DNA of 64,000 nucleotides, taken from the NCBI GenBank assembly GCA_030998225.1, contig JAPYXD010000742.1:372001-436000 (forward strand). Direction: 5' to 3'. Position 1 is the first letter of the stretch; the number at the start of each line of letters is the position of its first letter. Under the pieces are notes generated by a model, which was not told the origin of the DNA, searched no databases, and saw only the letters and a program-made list of their open reading frames with translations. Made by a program: the position numbers and the translations under genes. Of the stretch, positions 53,275 through 63,696 are shown piece by piece. The stretch is from Diplolepis rosae (Eukaryota > Arthropoda > Insecta > Hymenoptera > Diplolepididae).

Positions 53275-53828
53275 TGTGCCCCTGGCGCGTAAACTCGTTT
53301 TACGCTACAGTAGAGAGTAGCGTAATGTAGTGTATTACGCTACAGAGGAATGTAATGTAAAAATTGAACTGCGCATGCACCTATAACCATACAGGGGAGC
53401 GTGATCTTCTTCTTATTCTTCTTCTTCGTACAGCGTTGGCACCGTACTGACAAAGCCTTGTACATTTGAACTTCGCATGCGTCTATTACAATCCGTTACA
53501 ACTAAACAAGATCGAGAAAATCAAAATGGCCGGAACTAGTCGCGAAATATCAAGTGCAATGGACGAGAATCATGGTAAATACTAGATCAGATTCGATTGT
53601 ACGCATAAAAACTCGTATACGCACAGAAATCACATAACATAGAATATGTATTAAATATGCTTAAAATGCTCGCAGGACTGATCGCGCTTCGGCTTCATCT
53701 CGGCTTTGCCTTAGCTACGCCTCGACTACGCCTTACCTACGCCTCGACTACGCCTTGGCTTCGATCTTCTGCGAGCATTGACGCTCGTAGCGTAATAACC
53801 CGCATTATGCGCCTAGGCAGATAATATG
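53275..53828 (-). mobile_element. CG-rich MITE copy 2 (inverse orientation to 40795-41305)
   Basis: Reverse-complement match to copy 1 across its length: TGTGCCCCTGGCGCGTAA end, GTAGTGTATTACGCTACAGA, CTTCTTCTTATTCTTCTTC, AAAATGGCCGGAACTAGTCG and GCGCCTAGGCA end. It has an additional internal minisatellite (53700-53765) of CTACGCCT(C/T)(G/A) units. No coding capacity. Confidence 0.9.
53700..53765. repeat. CTACGCCTCGA minisatellite inside the CG-rich MITE
   Basis: About five copies of CTACGCCT(T/CGA) alternating. Absent from the sibling copy at 40795, so it expanded after the copies separated. Confidence 0.8.
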
Positions 53829-54320
53829 CTATGACAATAAACTTCATAACCTTATTGGTGAATACTCACTTCATTCGAATTATATTACTGCAAAAAATTT
53901 TTGATAAAAAATGTATAAAATCGTGTACTATTGAAACTGTATGTGTGAAAATTAAACCCAGTGACGTAAAGTAATCGATAAAGTGTTTTGAAATAGTTTA
54001 CAATTGATAATTACGAAAAAATAGATCGAATTGATATAAAAAATAATGTTATCAATTGAAATTCAGCCACGGAATTTTCAATCCTTACAGAAAGTATTAA
54101 ATTGTATTGAGAAAAATGTTCTGGATCACGATCGTATAAACAGGTCTGGAAACTCCTGTTGATGGGGATGTCTCACGTTTTAAAGTTTGTACTTTTTCTG
54201 TTCCTGTCCCATGTTAACCCGAAATCACCAACAAGCTTTTACCGTTGAGTGAAGATAGGTATAGAGGAGACATCGAAAGCGATTGAATGGTCCAAACCTT
54301 GCGGAGAAAGACGCCAGGGG
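53829..54320. other. No recognised features
   Basis: AT-rich sequence without frames or repeats of note. Confidence 0.5.
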
Positions 54321-55080
54321 TACACGGAGAAACTTTTCATTGTAAAATCTAGTATTATTATATTTATTTTTACTAAAAGTCAATAGGAAGCGAGGATATA
54401 GTAACAAAACTAGTTCTATTTACCATAGCGGTAGGAGGAAATACATTTTCTGAACCAATTGTAAATATAGTGCAACTTTATAAATTACCATTGAGAGTAG
54501 CAAAGATTAATATCTTTGATGGCAAATTGAAACTAGAAATAAGTAATACCTATATAAATAAACAGTAAAACTATCTATGCAAGAATTGGTCTTTTGAATA
54601 ATATAAATTGCAAAATAGTTTAGAGGAATTAGCATTGTCAATAGTAATGAAGAATGAAGAAAGAAAGACTTGAATATTTTGCAATAGAATACATCATATA
54701 TTGGAATAGTACGTTGTCAAAATTCCAATTGGAAATATTAAATGCACTGCCGAGTGACGTCAGATACGCGGAACGTTTCTGATATTACCCGAGAATCGCT
54801 CCATGTGCTCGTTATGATTATTTGTCGGTAGCCGATATAGTAATATATTTTTTTACATTTGAAAAGGGCGCCTTTCTGACTTACGATTTTTTCTAGCAGA
54901 GGGACTATCGAGCTTTTCCTCACAAATCGTAAAAGTTTCCACAGTTCAGTATATAATGAAGTTGCTACATTATAATTGACAATATTGACATATCACTGCG
55001 ATGCGTTTATAAATGCGTGCGTAGGGCAAGTTAGGTTAAGTTGCGTTAAATTAGTATTTGAGCGTGCATTGGTATGTTTA

Positions 55081-55122
<42 letters not shown>

Positions 55123-55645
55123 GTGTATGTGTATGTAAATATGTAACTATGTTTATAAATACTCTCTCTATGTAGCTCACAAAATCTAATAAGAACTATG
55201 GTAAAATTTACGAATGACTGATTTCTTTATATCATGGAGGTGCAATTATTTCCTATTTTCGATAGGAAAAGTTATAAATATGGTTCCACTATCTCCAAAA
55301 GACTATGGTAATTCGGTTAGAAAGAAGATGTGACTTTACTATTGTCTTTTGTAAACTTAACATTCTTTTTTAGAAATTAATGAAACATTTATTGGGTTTA
55401 CTTCAATATAATTCGTTCGATGTGTCGATTACGATTTTACTATTTCAAGTAATAAAATTTGCTTTTGTTCTTAGGCATAAGTACAATTATATCACCATTT
55501 TCTCCAATATTATTAGTAACTCCATAGTTTAATATTTAAAATAGTAATTTCTACAAAAGTGACGTTATATCCTCGTTTCCTATTGACTTTTAGTAAAAAT
55601 AAATATAATAATACTAAATTTTGCAATGAAGAGTTTCTCCGTGTA
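54321..55645. mobile_element. DNA element with ~80-bp terminal inverted repeats (TACACGGAGAAAC ends)
   Basis: Left end 54321-54402 starts TACACGGAGAAAC and continues to GAGGATATA; right end 55563-55645 is its inverted copy with only a few mismatches, ending GTTTCTCCGTGTA. 1.3 kb between ends with no recognisable transposase; an AT dinucleotide run occupies 55086-55121. Short frames over the two ends (54225-54407 minus, 55559-55816 plus) are the same terminal repeat read twice. Confidence 0.88.
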
Positions 55646-56204
55646 GGTAAAGTTCCAAACCCCAACACGGGGATCGACACTTTTGAAAGTCGCCAAAATA
55701 TAAAAGAACAATGTATTGAAATTAACAATTTTTTTTTTGAATTTTATTACATATTTATTGACAAATTGTTTTCAATATTCTTTCATTTTCTTGATTACAA
55801 TAATGAAGACATATAGAAAATGGAAATAAATTATCAATGATGGTATTTTAAAAGTTTAATATTCATACAATATCATTTTCGTTTATACAATACGGTTACA
55901 AAGTTAATATTATTCTCTATAGGGATACAATAATAATTGCTTTTTTAAAGAAATTTACAATTCTCGGAGAAATTAAAATTAAAACAAAGTATTCCTCTTA
56001 ATATACAATAATTTATTAGAGAATTTAAATGACCAGCTTCAGATCTGAAGTTATTTTATAGACTTTAAGAGCAAGATAGGCGAAAGGGCTCTTTTACGAC
56101 TACTTAACAGTTACTGTAAAGCAGCATCGTAATTATAAAGAACCATCTCTTCGATCATCATCTTTTCAGATTATTAATCTCAAATCCACCTATCTGCAGG
56201 TGCA
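55646..56204. other. No recognised features
   Basis: Very AT-rich. Confidence 0.5.
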
Positions 56205-56922
56205 AAGTATAGGCGTTATGAAAGAATTTTCACAAAGGATTAATAAAATCGTAACTTAGTTTTCAGATCTACAGAATTATGACATGAATGAACATTATTA
56301 TTTGTACGAATACATCAATATTTTTCTTTGAATTTAAAAAATTTGAGTGTAAACTAATTCCTGTAAATTATCTGACTCATTTCAATCCATTCAATGGAAT
56401 TTAATCAATAAGATATATTCAATAAAAAATAAATGAATTTCCTTCTACTTTGTTCTTTACTTGTCTTTTCCTAAGATCGGATTTATATTTTTAAAAAATG
56501 AAGATATTCACAATTCTTTTTTGGAAGTTATTACATATTACAAACCAAAAATAAAAAATGAATCAGTTTAACTTTATTACTTCTTTACTATACATTAATT
56601 GAAATAATTTTTCTCCGTTTAAGTGATAAAAAAACATTTTTAATCATAATTAAAAATTGCTGGAGACTCAAATGATTGATTTACGTAAATTCTGTCATTT
56701 ATTTTTTATTGAATAAATTCTATTCATTAAATTCCATTGAATCGACTAAATTAAGACAGATAATTTACAGGAACTAGTTTGCAATCCAATTTTCTTAAAT
56801 CCAAAGAAAAATATTAATGTATTCGTAGAAATAACAATATTCTTTCATGTCATAATTCTGTAGATCTAGAAACTAAGTTAAGATTTTATTCATCATCATA
56901 AAAATCCATTTCAACGCTCTTT
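56205..56922. mobile_element. Foldback MITE with ~210-bp terminal inverted repeats
   Basis: Left arm (AATAAAATCGTAACTTAGTT, AGATCTACAGAATTATGACA, TACGAATACATCAATATTTT, CTGTAAATTATCTG) recurs inverted between about 56700 and 56922. Outer edges share GCGTT and GAAA. Noncoding. It lies about 140 bases from the P-element exon. Confidence 0.85.
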
Positions 56923-57189
56923 TTCCTACTTGTCAGTAGCTACTGGCTCTTGGAGAAAAACAGTTGTGTCAAGTAAAAAAGTAAAAAATTTTCGTGGAAG
57001 ACTGAGATCTCAGTGAATGAATTACAAGTGCGTTCAAATACAAAAAGTGTAAAAAAGAACTATGACGTGCAAATTCAAGAATTGCATGAGCAAGTATGGT
57101 GTCACAAAAGGAGTGTCATTTCATCGTTTCCCAGTCCATGATAAAAATTTGTAAAAATTCTTTTTGATTAAACATTTAACCATTTTATA

Positions 57190-57500
57190 TCTTGACCAAA
57201 ATTCGCGTTTTTGAAAATTATATATTTAAACAAATTTCGAAATTGACAAAAATGTATTTGTTTTCGAAAGAATGCGTCTGAGAGATAATTGTTGAGGAAG
57301 AGATTTATTGTGCTCGCCTAGCACAAGTCAGCAGAACTTTTTTTTTCAAAATTCACATTTTTGGAAATTATATGTTTACGCAAATTTCAAAATTGACAAA
57401 AAAGTATTTTTCAAAAGGATGCGTCTGAGAGAAAATTGTTGAGAAAGATATGTAATGAGCTCACTTAGCAAAACTCAGAATAACTTTTGTTTTTTCAAAA
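57190..57500 (+). repeat. ~145-bp tandem duplication within the THAP intron
   Basis: TTACGCAAATTTC(A/G)AAATTGAC, AAGGATGCGTCTGAGAGA and TTGTTGAG(G/A)AAGA each occur twice about 145 bases apart, entirely inside the intron between the two THAP half-exons. Likely post-insertion slippage or recombination. Confidence 0.8.
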
Positions 57501-58797
57501 AAACAAAATTTTAATATTTTCCATAGGTGTATGAAGTGGATTCTTCGTAGCGGTAACGATTGACTTTTCGATTTGGAAGACAAACAGTTACGTGATCGAA
57601 GAGTTTGCTCACTCCACTTTCCTGATGTGGCTTTTATCAACAAAACGAAGAAGTTTTTGAACTGTAAGGCTATTCCTAATCTGTATGAAGTAGATGCAGA
57701 TAAGGAAAATAATAGAAATGTGGACAATCCAATTTCTCTTGCCAGCGCTCTTCAAAATGGGAATCATCAGTCGCTTCCGGCTAATTATTTACTACATACT
57801 TTTGTGCCGCCAAGAACATGCCTCTGCTCCAACGACGCTATAGATGGGATACATAAAAGTAATTTAAATATAAAAAATATAACTCCTGTTAGTGCGCCGC
57901 AAAATTAATGCGAATCGGTTCCAGTGACTTATGTAAAAAATATTTCTGCTACGAAAAAAATTCGTTCTAATTCAAACGACATTTTAGACACAGCTTCACT
58001 CGCGAAACGTGCAAGATTAATTGATGGAAATAGAGAGATCTATAATAAGGACTCGCCTAAAATTCCTAACCTTCAGGCTTGTGTTTCTCTAGTAGTTTTT
58101 TTCACAATTGTAATATGTCACTTTCGCATCATGATAAACACTTTATGTTGGGCAGTTCATCAGCTAATGAAAGACACGCTCTATGATGATGAGCTGATGA
58201 CATTGAAAGAGAAATTTCGAAAACTAAAGAGGCAGCTTAGGAGAATGAAAAGGCCACGATTTACTAGCTCTTCGAAACAATTCATTGCTCAATTAGATAA
58301 ATTTATAAAAGGAGTGCCTTGAATTCTAGTTAAAATGCAATTAAGAAAGGGAAAAAAAAGAATGTGGACACTAAAAGAGTAAGAACTTTCTTCAGCTATC
58401 TACTACAGATCTCCGAGACAATATAAAGCATTTAAAAACATGGGATTTAAATTACCATCGGTTAGAACCGTGCAAAGATGGGTGAGCGCGTTGCGTATGA
58501 AAGCCGGGATAGACAATGCAGTCATAAAACAATTCAGTAGCTTCGTTAAAACTATGTCAGAAATGGAAAAAAATGTGTTGTGATCTTTGACGAAATGACG
58601 TTAAAAAATGGGTTGTTTATGATAAAGAATGCGATTTCGAAGAAGGACTTCAAGATCTTGGTGAGTTTGGGAGTAGAAATTCAGAACAAGCATCTCATGT
58701 ATTGGTATTTATGGTGCGCAGATTAACATACAATTGGAAACTGCCTGTTGCGTATTATTTATCAGCTGGCCCTATTAAAGCTGAAGTGCTAGACAAG

Positions 58798-58928
58798 GTA
58801 TGGCGATCAGTCGTTTCGGAGCTTTTGAAACATAAAACATAAAAGATCTTTTTTTAATTTATTCATGAAAAATCGGAATATAAAATAGTGGTGAAGTATG
58901 GCGATCAGTCGTTTCGGTGCTTTTGAAA
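58798..58928 (+). repeat. 98-bp offset direct duplication breaking the P transposase
   Basis: GTATGGCGATCAGTCGTTTC GG(A/T)GCTTTTGAAA-type sequence occurs at 58798 and again at 58896. The copy in between adds ~65 unrelated bases. 98 is not a multiple of three, so it shifts the frame. A GT...AG reading of it as an intron does not restore the frame. Confidence 0.8.
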
Positions 58929-59591
58929 ATTGGCTTAGATGTAAAAGCAAGTGTTTGCGATCAAGGTGCTCCAAATGGGAAAATATTCGAAAACTTAGGG
59001 GTTACCGTGAATAAACCTTTCATCAATTTAAACGGAAAGAAAATTTATGGTCTTTTCGATTGGGTTCACCTACTGAAAACCTTCAGGAATACTCATAAAA
59101 AACATGATATTCTATTTGGGGAAAAAGGAGAAAAAATCTCCTGGAATACCCTTGTTCAATTATATCGAGAGGATTCCCAGGGTATCGTTCGTGCGTGTCC
59201 TAAACTAACGGATACACATTTATTTCCAGGTCCTTTCGATTTAATTAATATAAAATTAGCAACTCAAGTTCATAGTAATGACGTTTCCACAGCACTTTTA
59301 ACTTTGTTAAATTTAATAAATAGTAGCAGTAACATTTCGAAAAAAGAAGCACGTTCACTTGGTACATTTATTAAGAAAATGGAAGATTTGTTTGATTGTG
59401 TGAATAGCAGAACAATTCGTGACCCTAATCCTTTGGCAAGACTCTTAAGTAGAAAAAATAATGAAGTTGAACAAACATTAAGAGATGCTCTTACTTGCAT
59501 TGACACGAGGAGAATGAGTAATCCAGAATCAAAGCCACCTCCAACTTTGATATCAATAAAAATTACTCTGACAGCAGTTTTACAGTTGTGG

Positions 59592-60330
59592 ATCTCAACT
59601 TGAAAATCCATGTAGATTACAGCTAGCTAATGTTCTAGTAAGAACAAGGTGAAGTGAGGATTCTGCGCTCTAATAAAAATACTGAGTTTTGAAATCCAAG
59701 TTAAACTAAATTCAATCTGAAATTGGAAATCCAAATAGACCAAAGTCAGCTAGTGTTTAGGTAGGACTAAGATGAAGTTAGGACTTCGCCCTGGACTGGA
59801 AATACTGGGTTCGAAAATCCAAGTTGAGACAGGTTGAATCTCAAATTGGAAATCCAGGTAGATTACAGTTCTCTACTGTCCAAGTAGGACTAAGATGAAA
59901 TAAGGACTTTGCACTTGACTAGAAATAGTGGCTATGGAAATACAAGTTCAAACCAGTTGGATTTAAGCTTCATAATCCAAGTAGATTACAGTCAGCTTGT
60001 GTCTCAGTAGGGCTAAGATGAAGTTGGGACTTTGCATTCGACTGAAAAACCAATTTTACAAGTTGAAACCACTCAAATCTCAACTTAGAACTCCAAGTAG
60101 ATTACAGTTAGCTATTATCCCAGTAAGACCAAGATGACTGGAAATACTTTTGTCGGGAATCCAAGTTGATACCATTAAAAAATGAACTTGGAAATCCAAG
60201 TACATTACATTAATCGAAAATTCTAGCTGAAATCGCACTCATATTTAGAATCCAAGTTGAACCAGTTAGATTTTCTATTTAGCAAATTTTTATTCAAGTT
60301 GGTCCAAGCAGAAACGTGTTAAGCCAAGTT
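59592..60330. repeat. ~120-bp tandem array downstream of the P transposase
   Basis: About six diverging units with TCCA(A/T)GTAGATTACAG near 59609, 59733, 59852, 59973, 60091 and 60197, each preceded by AACTTGGAAATCCAAG(T)-type palindromes and followed by GTAGGACTAAGATGAAGT. The array starts where the transposase frame ends, as if it replaced the C-terminus. Confidence 0.85.
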
Positions 60331-60623
60331 GATACTTGTAGACTTTCCACTCGGTTCAATTGGGCCTTTAATGCAGAGTTGTACTCCATTTTCAATGTAT
60401 GCGTATTGTAAAATAAATATTAAAGTATCCTTTTTAAAAAATTTTCTGTAAAATCATTACACCCCTAAAAGTACCAGGCTGTTTAGTGTTGTAGTGTTTA
60501 TTTCCGACACAATTCCACTACTTATAAAGTTATTATCAATGTGAAATAGAGAAATACACTATAATATATTCATGAAGCAAGTAAAGTAGAAACTTGCATA
60601 ATCATTTTGAAGAACAATTGCTA
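60331..60623. other. Intergenic, no recognised features
   Basis: Short AT-rich interval between the tandem array and the poly(A) signal of the minus-strand gene. Confidence 0.5.
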
Positions 60624-60629
60624 TTTATT
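60624..60629 (-). terminator. Poly(A) signal of the minus-strand gene
   Basis: AATAAA on the minus strand, about 190 bases after the stop codon at 60817. Confidence 0.5.
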
Positions 60630-60816
60630 GATTCTTGTACGTAACGATTCCTATCATTCTCTTTTGGCTTCGTCAGAGAGTAGTTTGTGGTTATATCGTA
60701 GATATAAGTTAAGGTGGAAAAGAATATGTAGAAATGAATAAAAACTTTACAAGAAAACGCAAACTTCTTTTTTTCAAAACAGACCCTAAATATTAGATGG
60801 GTTAACTCTTGATCCA

Positions 60817-61212
60817 TTAGCACCATTTTTCCACCAAGGGAGAAACAATATGAGTTCTAGATTTGGATAAAGGCCACCTTAAAGCACTTTGGTAAGACTC
60901 TGCTCTGGAGGGTGTTCGAGGGGGTGTTCTAAGGGCGTTAAAATTAGGTTCAAGCTGAACTCCTTTATTGTTTTTTTTAAAATGGGAACTTTTATCAATG
61001 GATAGATCTCCAGAATAATTTCTGTTTGTAGGTTTTCGAAGAATTTCCTCTATTGCTGCAGGTGGCGCGAATTCTATAGATTGAAGACTTGTTGCTCTAT
61101 GTAAAGACAATCGTAAAGGCTTTTTAGGTGGAGCCGAACGAATTTTTGTAATTTCTTTAGAACTATAAATATTGGGTTCTTCAAAACTTTCAAATTCACG
61201 TGACTGAGAATC
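60817..61212 (-). CDS. Last exon of a probable cellular gene
   Basis: Follows an acceptor (TATTTTCAG, 61213-61214 on plus) and runs 132 codons to TAA at 60817-60819. The protein reads DSQSREFESFEEPNIYSSKE, then PPKKPLRLSLHRATSLQSIE, a stretch of TPPRTPSRAE and a basic C-terminus (RWPLSKSRTHIVSPLVEKWC). It is Ser/Pro-rich with proline-directed kinase-like sites and no transposon motifs. It joins in phase with the exon at 61373. I do not recognise the family; a cytoskeletal or cell-cycle regulatory protein would fit the composition but is a guess. Confidence 0.6.
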   Translation of the reverse strand, partial: DSQSREFESFEEPNIYSSKEITKIRSAPPKKPLRLSLHRATSLQSIEFAPPAAIEEILRKPTNRNYSGDLSIDKSSHFKKNNKGVQLEPNFNALRTPPRTPSRAESYQSALRWPLSKSRTHIVSPLVEKWC

Positions 61213-61372
61213 CTGAAAATATAAATCAATTTAATTATTTTATGATATTGATAATAATAAGTAAATTCAATTTAAGGTTTTCTCTTATTTAATGCACTCC
61301 AGCTAACATTGGAAAGACTAGAAGATTTGTTTTTTTATCATTAATACATAAAGATATAAAGAGAATGATTAC

Positions 61373-61774
61373 CTGCATTCGAGAATGAATTGGTTCTATA
61401 TCAAATTCCAATGACTGTAACTGGTGATCATTCCTGCGACCTTTTTGTAGATGTATCAGAGCGGAATCTATTATTTTTCTCCGTGAAGAATGAAACTGGT
61501 GTTGAAACTGTTTAAAATATAAATTTGCAGTAGATTTGGTTTGCAGGAACTCCGGAGGTTTTTGTTTACTTCTTGATTCCTGATGGCAATTTATTGCTCT
61601 ATCTGAAGAAAACTCTAACTCTTCAGGATTCTGAGACTCAATTAAACAATTAGAATGGTCACTCTGTTCACCTTTTACTGCGAAAAGACTCTGGCGAAAC
61701 TCGGTTGGACTCTGAACGTTCAAGCCAGATATATTTCCTACTAACGTCGTTACTTGAGGTCCTTTTTGAAAAAT
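61373..61774 (-). CDS. Penultimate exon of the same gene
   Basis: Bounded on the minus strand by an acceptor (TTCTTCTTAG) and a donor (CAG|GTAATC). 402 bases, exactly 134 codons, uninterrupted, phase 0 at both ends. It encodes IFQKGPQVTTLVGNISGLNV, then a polar Ser/Gln-rich stretch (ESQNPEELEFSSDRAINCHQ) and a basic helix (FHSSRRKIIDSALIHLQKGR). The 160-base intron (61213-61372) is short and typical of insects. Upstream exons should lie beyond the LTR element that starts at 61855, outside the window. Intact splice sites and frame suggest a working gene. Confidence 0.6.
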
Positions 61775-61854
61775 CTAAGAAGAAAACATATTTATATTAT
61801 TAGCTTTTTCCAAAAATAGATAAACCAGTAGTTTGATTTACATCAGTACTTTCT

Positions 61855-62092
61855 TGTATTATTTTTAAAACTTTAATAAAACGTTATCAGGTTTTCTTTA
61901 TTCAAGTACAATGAGAGTCTGGCCCGTGGGACAGACTTATCGTTATCAAACTCAGAATATTACTAATCACTTTAGCATTTTCGAGTCTGCTCAAAACGAT
62001 GGCATCATACAATAGTGGGGTTGCGACGTGTTACCGATGCACATTTTAAGTTCACATTAATTTGGTTGGGTTTGCGTGGTAACAACGTTACA
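61855..62092 (-). repeat. 3' LTR of an env-bearing retroelement
   Basis: On the minus strand it starts TGTAACGTTGTTACC immediately after a polypurine tract (AAAACGGGGAG, 62093-62103). AATAAAG lies in its second half. The end at 61855 (AATACA) is a guess from TGT...ACA symmetry, because the partner LTR is outside the window. Confidence 0.6.
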
Positions 62093-62287
62093 CTCCCCGT
62101 TTTGGATTCGTTTTACTCCTGGAAAACGTATTCTGACACTGTAGGGTATTATTTGTGGTTCGTTCGCATCATCTATTTTTAGTACCGATGGTAATTGGGA
62201 AATATAACTTACAACTGGCTGCAGGTTTACATGTTCTATTATATTTTTCACGCACAATAACTTGAAATATAATTTTAGACATACTTT

Positions 62288-62906
62288 TTAAAATAAATTA
62301 CAGAATCGGCATTTATAATGAATGTACATCAGAACTAAACCTATCGATGAAAATTTCGGATGCTTTTCGCTTCGAGAACGGTTTTGTCGCTCCCGTTTAG
62401 TTTTATTCACAGAGTTTTCAATATCATGATTGACTGACAATGATTGACTCATTTCCTTTAAGTCAATTGGTTTGATATATTTTTGCAGAGGTAATATTTT
62501 TGATTCTAACAATGATAATTCATCAGCATTGAGCGGTATGTTAATTGATTTGGCGTGGTAAATGATTGTTCTGATTTCAGAAGTTTTTGTAGTTTTATGG
62601 TCATGCTATTAGTATGAAGAATACAATTTCCATCTGTTTCTAGAAAGATTGCTTCAGATAAAGTTAATTGCTGAGAATTTTTGTCGCAAAAAATGTTTAG
62701 TTCAATTTCTTCCTTAGGAACTACTATATAGTCAAGACTTTTAGCTCTTGTTCTTATGATTTGATTATTGCAGGTATTAGATCCTGATACAAGATATGAT
62801 GGTTGGTGCCGTTTACACATTTTATGGAAATCAACATTTTTACAATTATTGAGAGCTCCCTTGTCAGTTTGAACATACAAAGTTTTCTGTTCATAGACCA
62901 TTAAGG
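62288..62906 (-). pseudogene. env: env-like fragment 2 (cysteine-rich and transmembrane part)
   Basis: Minus strand: a Cys-rich segment (MCKRHQPSYLVSGSNTC near 62800, the C-x-type motif of insect envelope proteins), then ETDGNCILHTNSMTIKL, a frameshift near 62510, then a pre-membrane segment (LPLQKYIKPIDLKEMSQ) and a short hydrophobic stretch followed by Cys/Lys (IGLVLMYIHYKC). A stop at 62506 and the frameshift disable it. Confidence 0.6.
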
Positions 62907-63696
62907 TTGAATGTAAGTCCCATCCCCGTACTAATAGTAGAGTCCCGTGGGGCTGCTGGCTTAGACTTCGTAGTATGTGTGTATACGTATAGTCACCAAT
63001 GCTATGCAAGCGGACAACTCGTAGATCGTGCAAGACTGCAATTTAAACCTGACTGTGATATGCGTTTGAATAGCTGGATGTCAAAGGTTATTGTTAACAG
63101 TAAAAAAAAAGTCAGGTCAAGTGAGATGGAAAGGAAGATTTATAAAGAACAAAACTTTAGACTATGAAGTGCGTCGAGATTCGGGACTGGTTGAAGCGAG
63201 GAAAATAAAATATTCTGCCGGCAATTTCACGTATGCTTCCAAGTTGGTTGAGTGTGTGTGTGTGTGTGTGTGTGTGTCGAGACCTACAGCAGACAAGCTA
63301 AAGAAAGGGAACAATGTTGCCGGGTCGCGATACTGTTGCGTTTATCTGTTTGAAAGTAACTGAAATTTGAATGTTCTGAATTAGATTGTCTATAAATCTG
63401 CACGGTGGAGAGATTTGACGTTTTTTTCGAAAATTTATATTTTCAAGCAGCACAAATACCGACATTTTTTAAATTTCTCTACCAGAGCATTTAATTACTA
63501 CAAATTAAAATGTGGAGAGTGCCTATGCATTGTTCATGAATTACGTGTTAAAATAGTCAACTATGACAATAATTATCTCTGCATCGGTACGGTTGAAAAA
63601 TTTGAAATTAATTTAACATAAAAATAATTATTCTATTTAAATATCAGCTTCTTTTTTAAAAAATTCTACCAGTGATCGATTTTTCATATACCACTT
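62907..63696. other. ~800-bp unknown insertion splitting env, with GT microsatellite
   Basis: Envelope similarity stops at both edges. The interior has no recognised gene; a GT dinucleotide run lies at 63250-63277. Terminal repeats and a target duplication were not found, so its nature is open. Confidence 0.5.

Larger units (their letters stand above)
57062..59603 (+). pseudogene. P-element/THAP9-like transposase relic
   Basis: Exon 1 (57062-57150) encodes MTCKFKNCMSKYGVTKGVSF and HRFP, the C2CH half of a THAP zinc finger; a GTAAAA donor follows. An acceptor at 57525-57526 opens exon 2, completing the THAP domain with W, RRVCSLHFPD and the AIPNLY equivalent of the AVPTIF box. A coiled coil (LMTLKEKFRKLKRQLRRMKR, about 58185-58245) follows, then LPSVRTVQRWVSALR, then the RNase H-like core: VIFDEMTLKNGL with the catalytic Asp (58578-58613), WKLPVAYYLSAGP, and ASVCDQGAPNGKIFENLGVT (second Asp) leading to FDWVHLLKTFRN. 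Breaks: in-frame TGA at 57561, TAA at 57906, shifts near 58322, 58575 and 58620, and a 98-base duplication at 58798. The C-terminus is missing. Inactive. Confidence 0.9.

Noticed and set aside
58798..58896. 98-99 base GT...AG interval as an intron in the P transposase
   Set aside because: Removing it does not restore the reading frame; the 33-base direct repeat points to a duplication.
61480..61496. TTTTTCTCCGTGAAGA as another copy of that terminus
   Set aside because: It lies inside an intact coding exon and is explained by the codons there.
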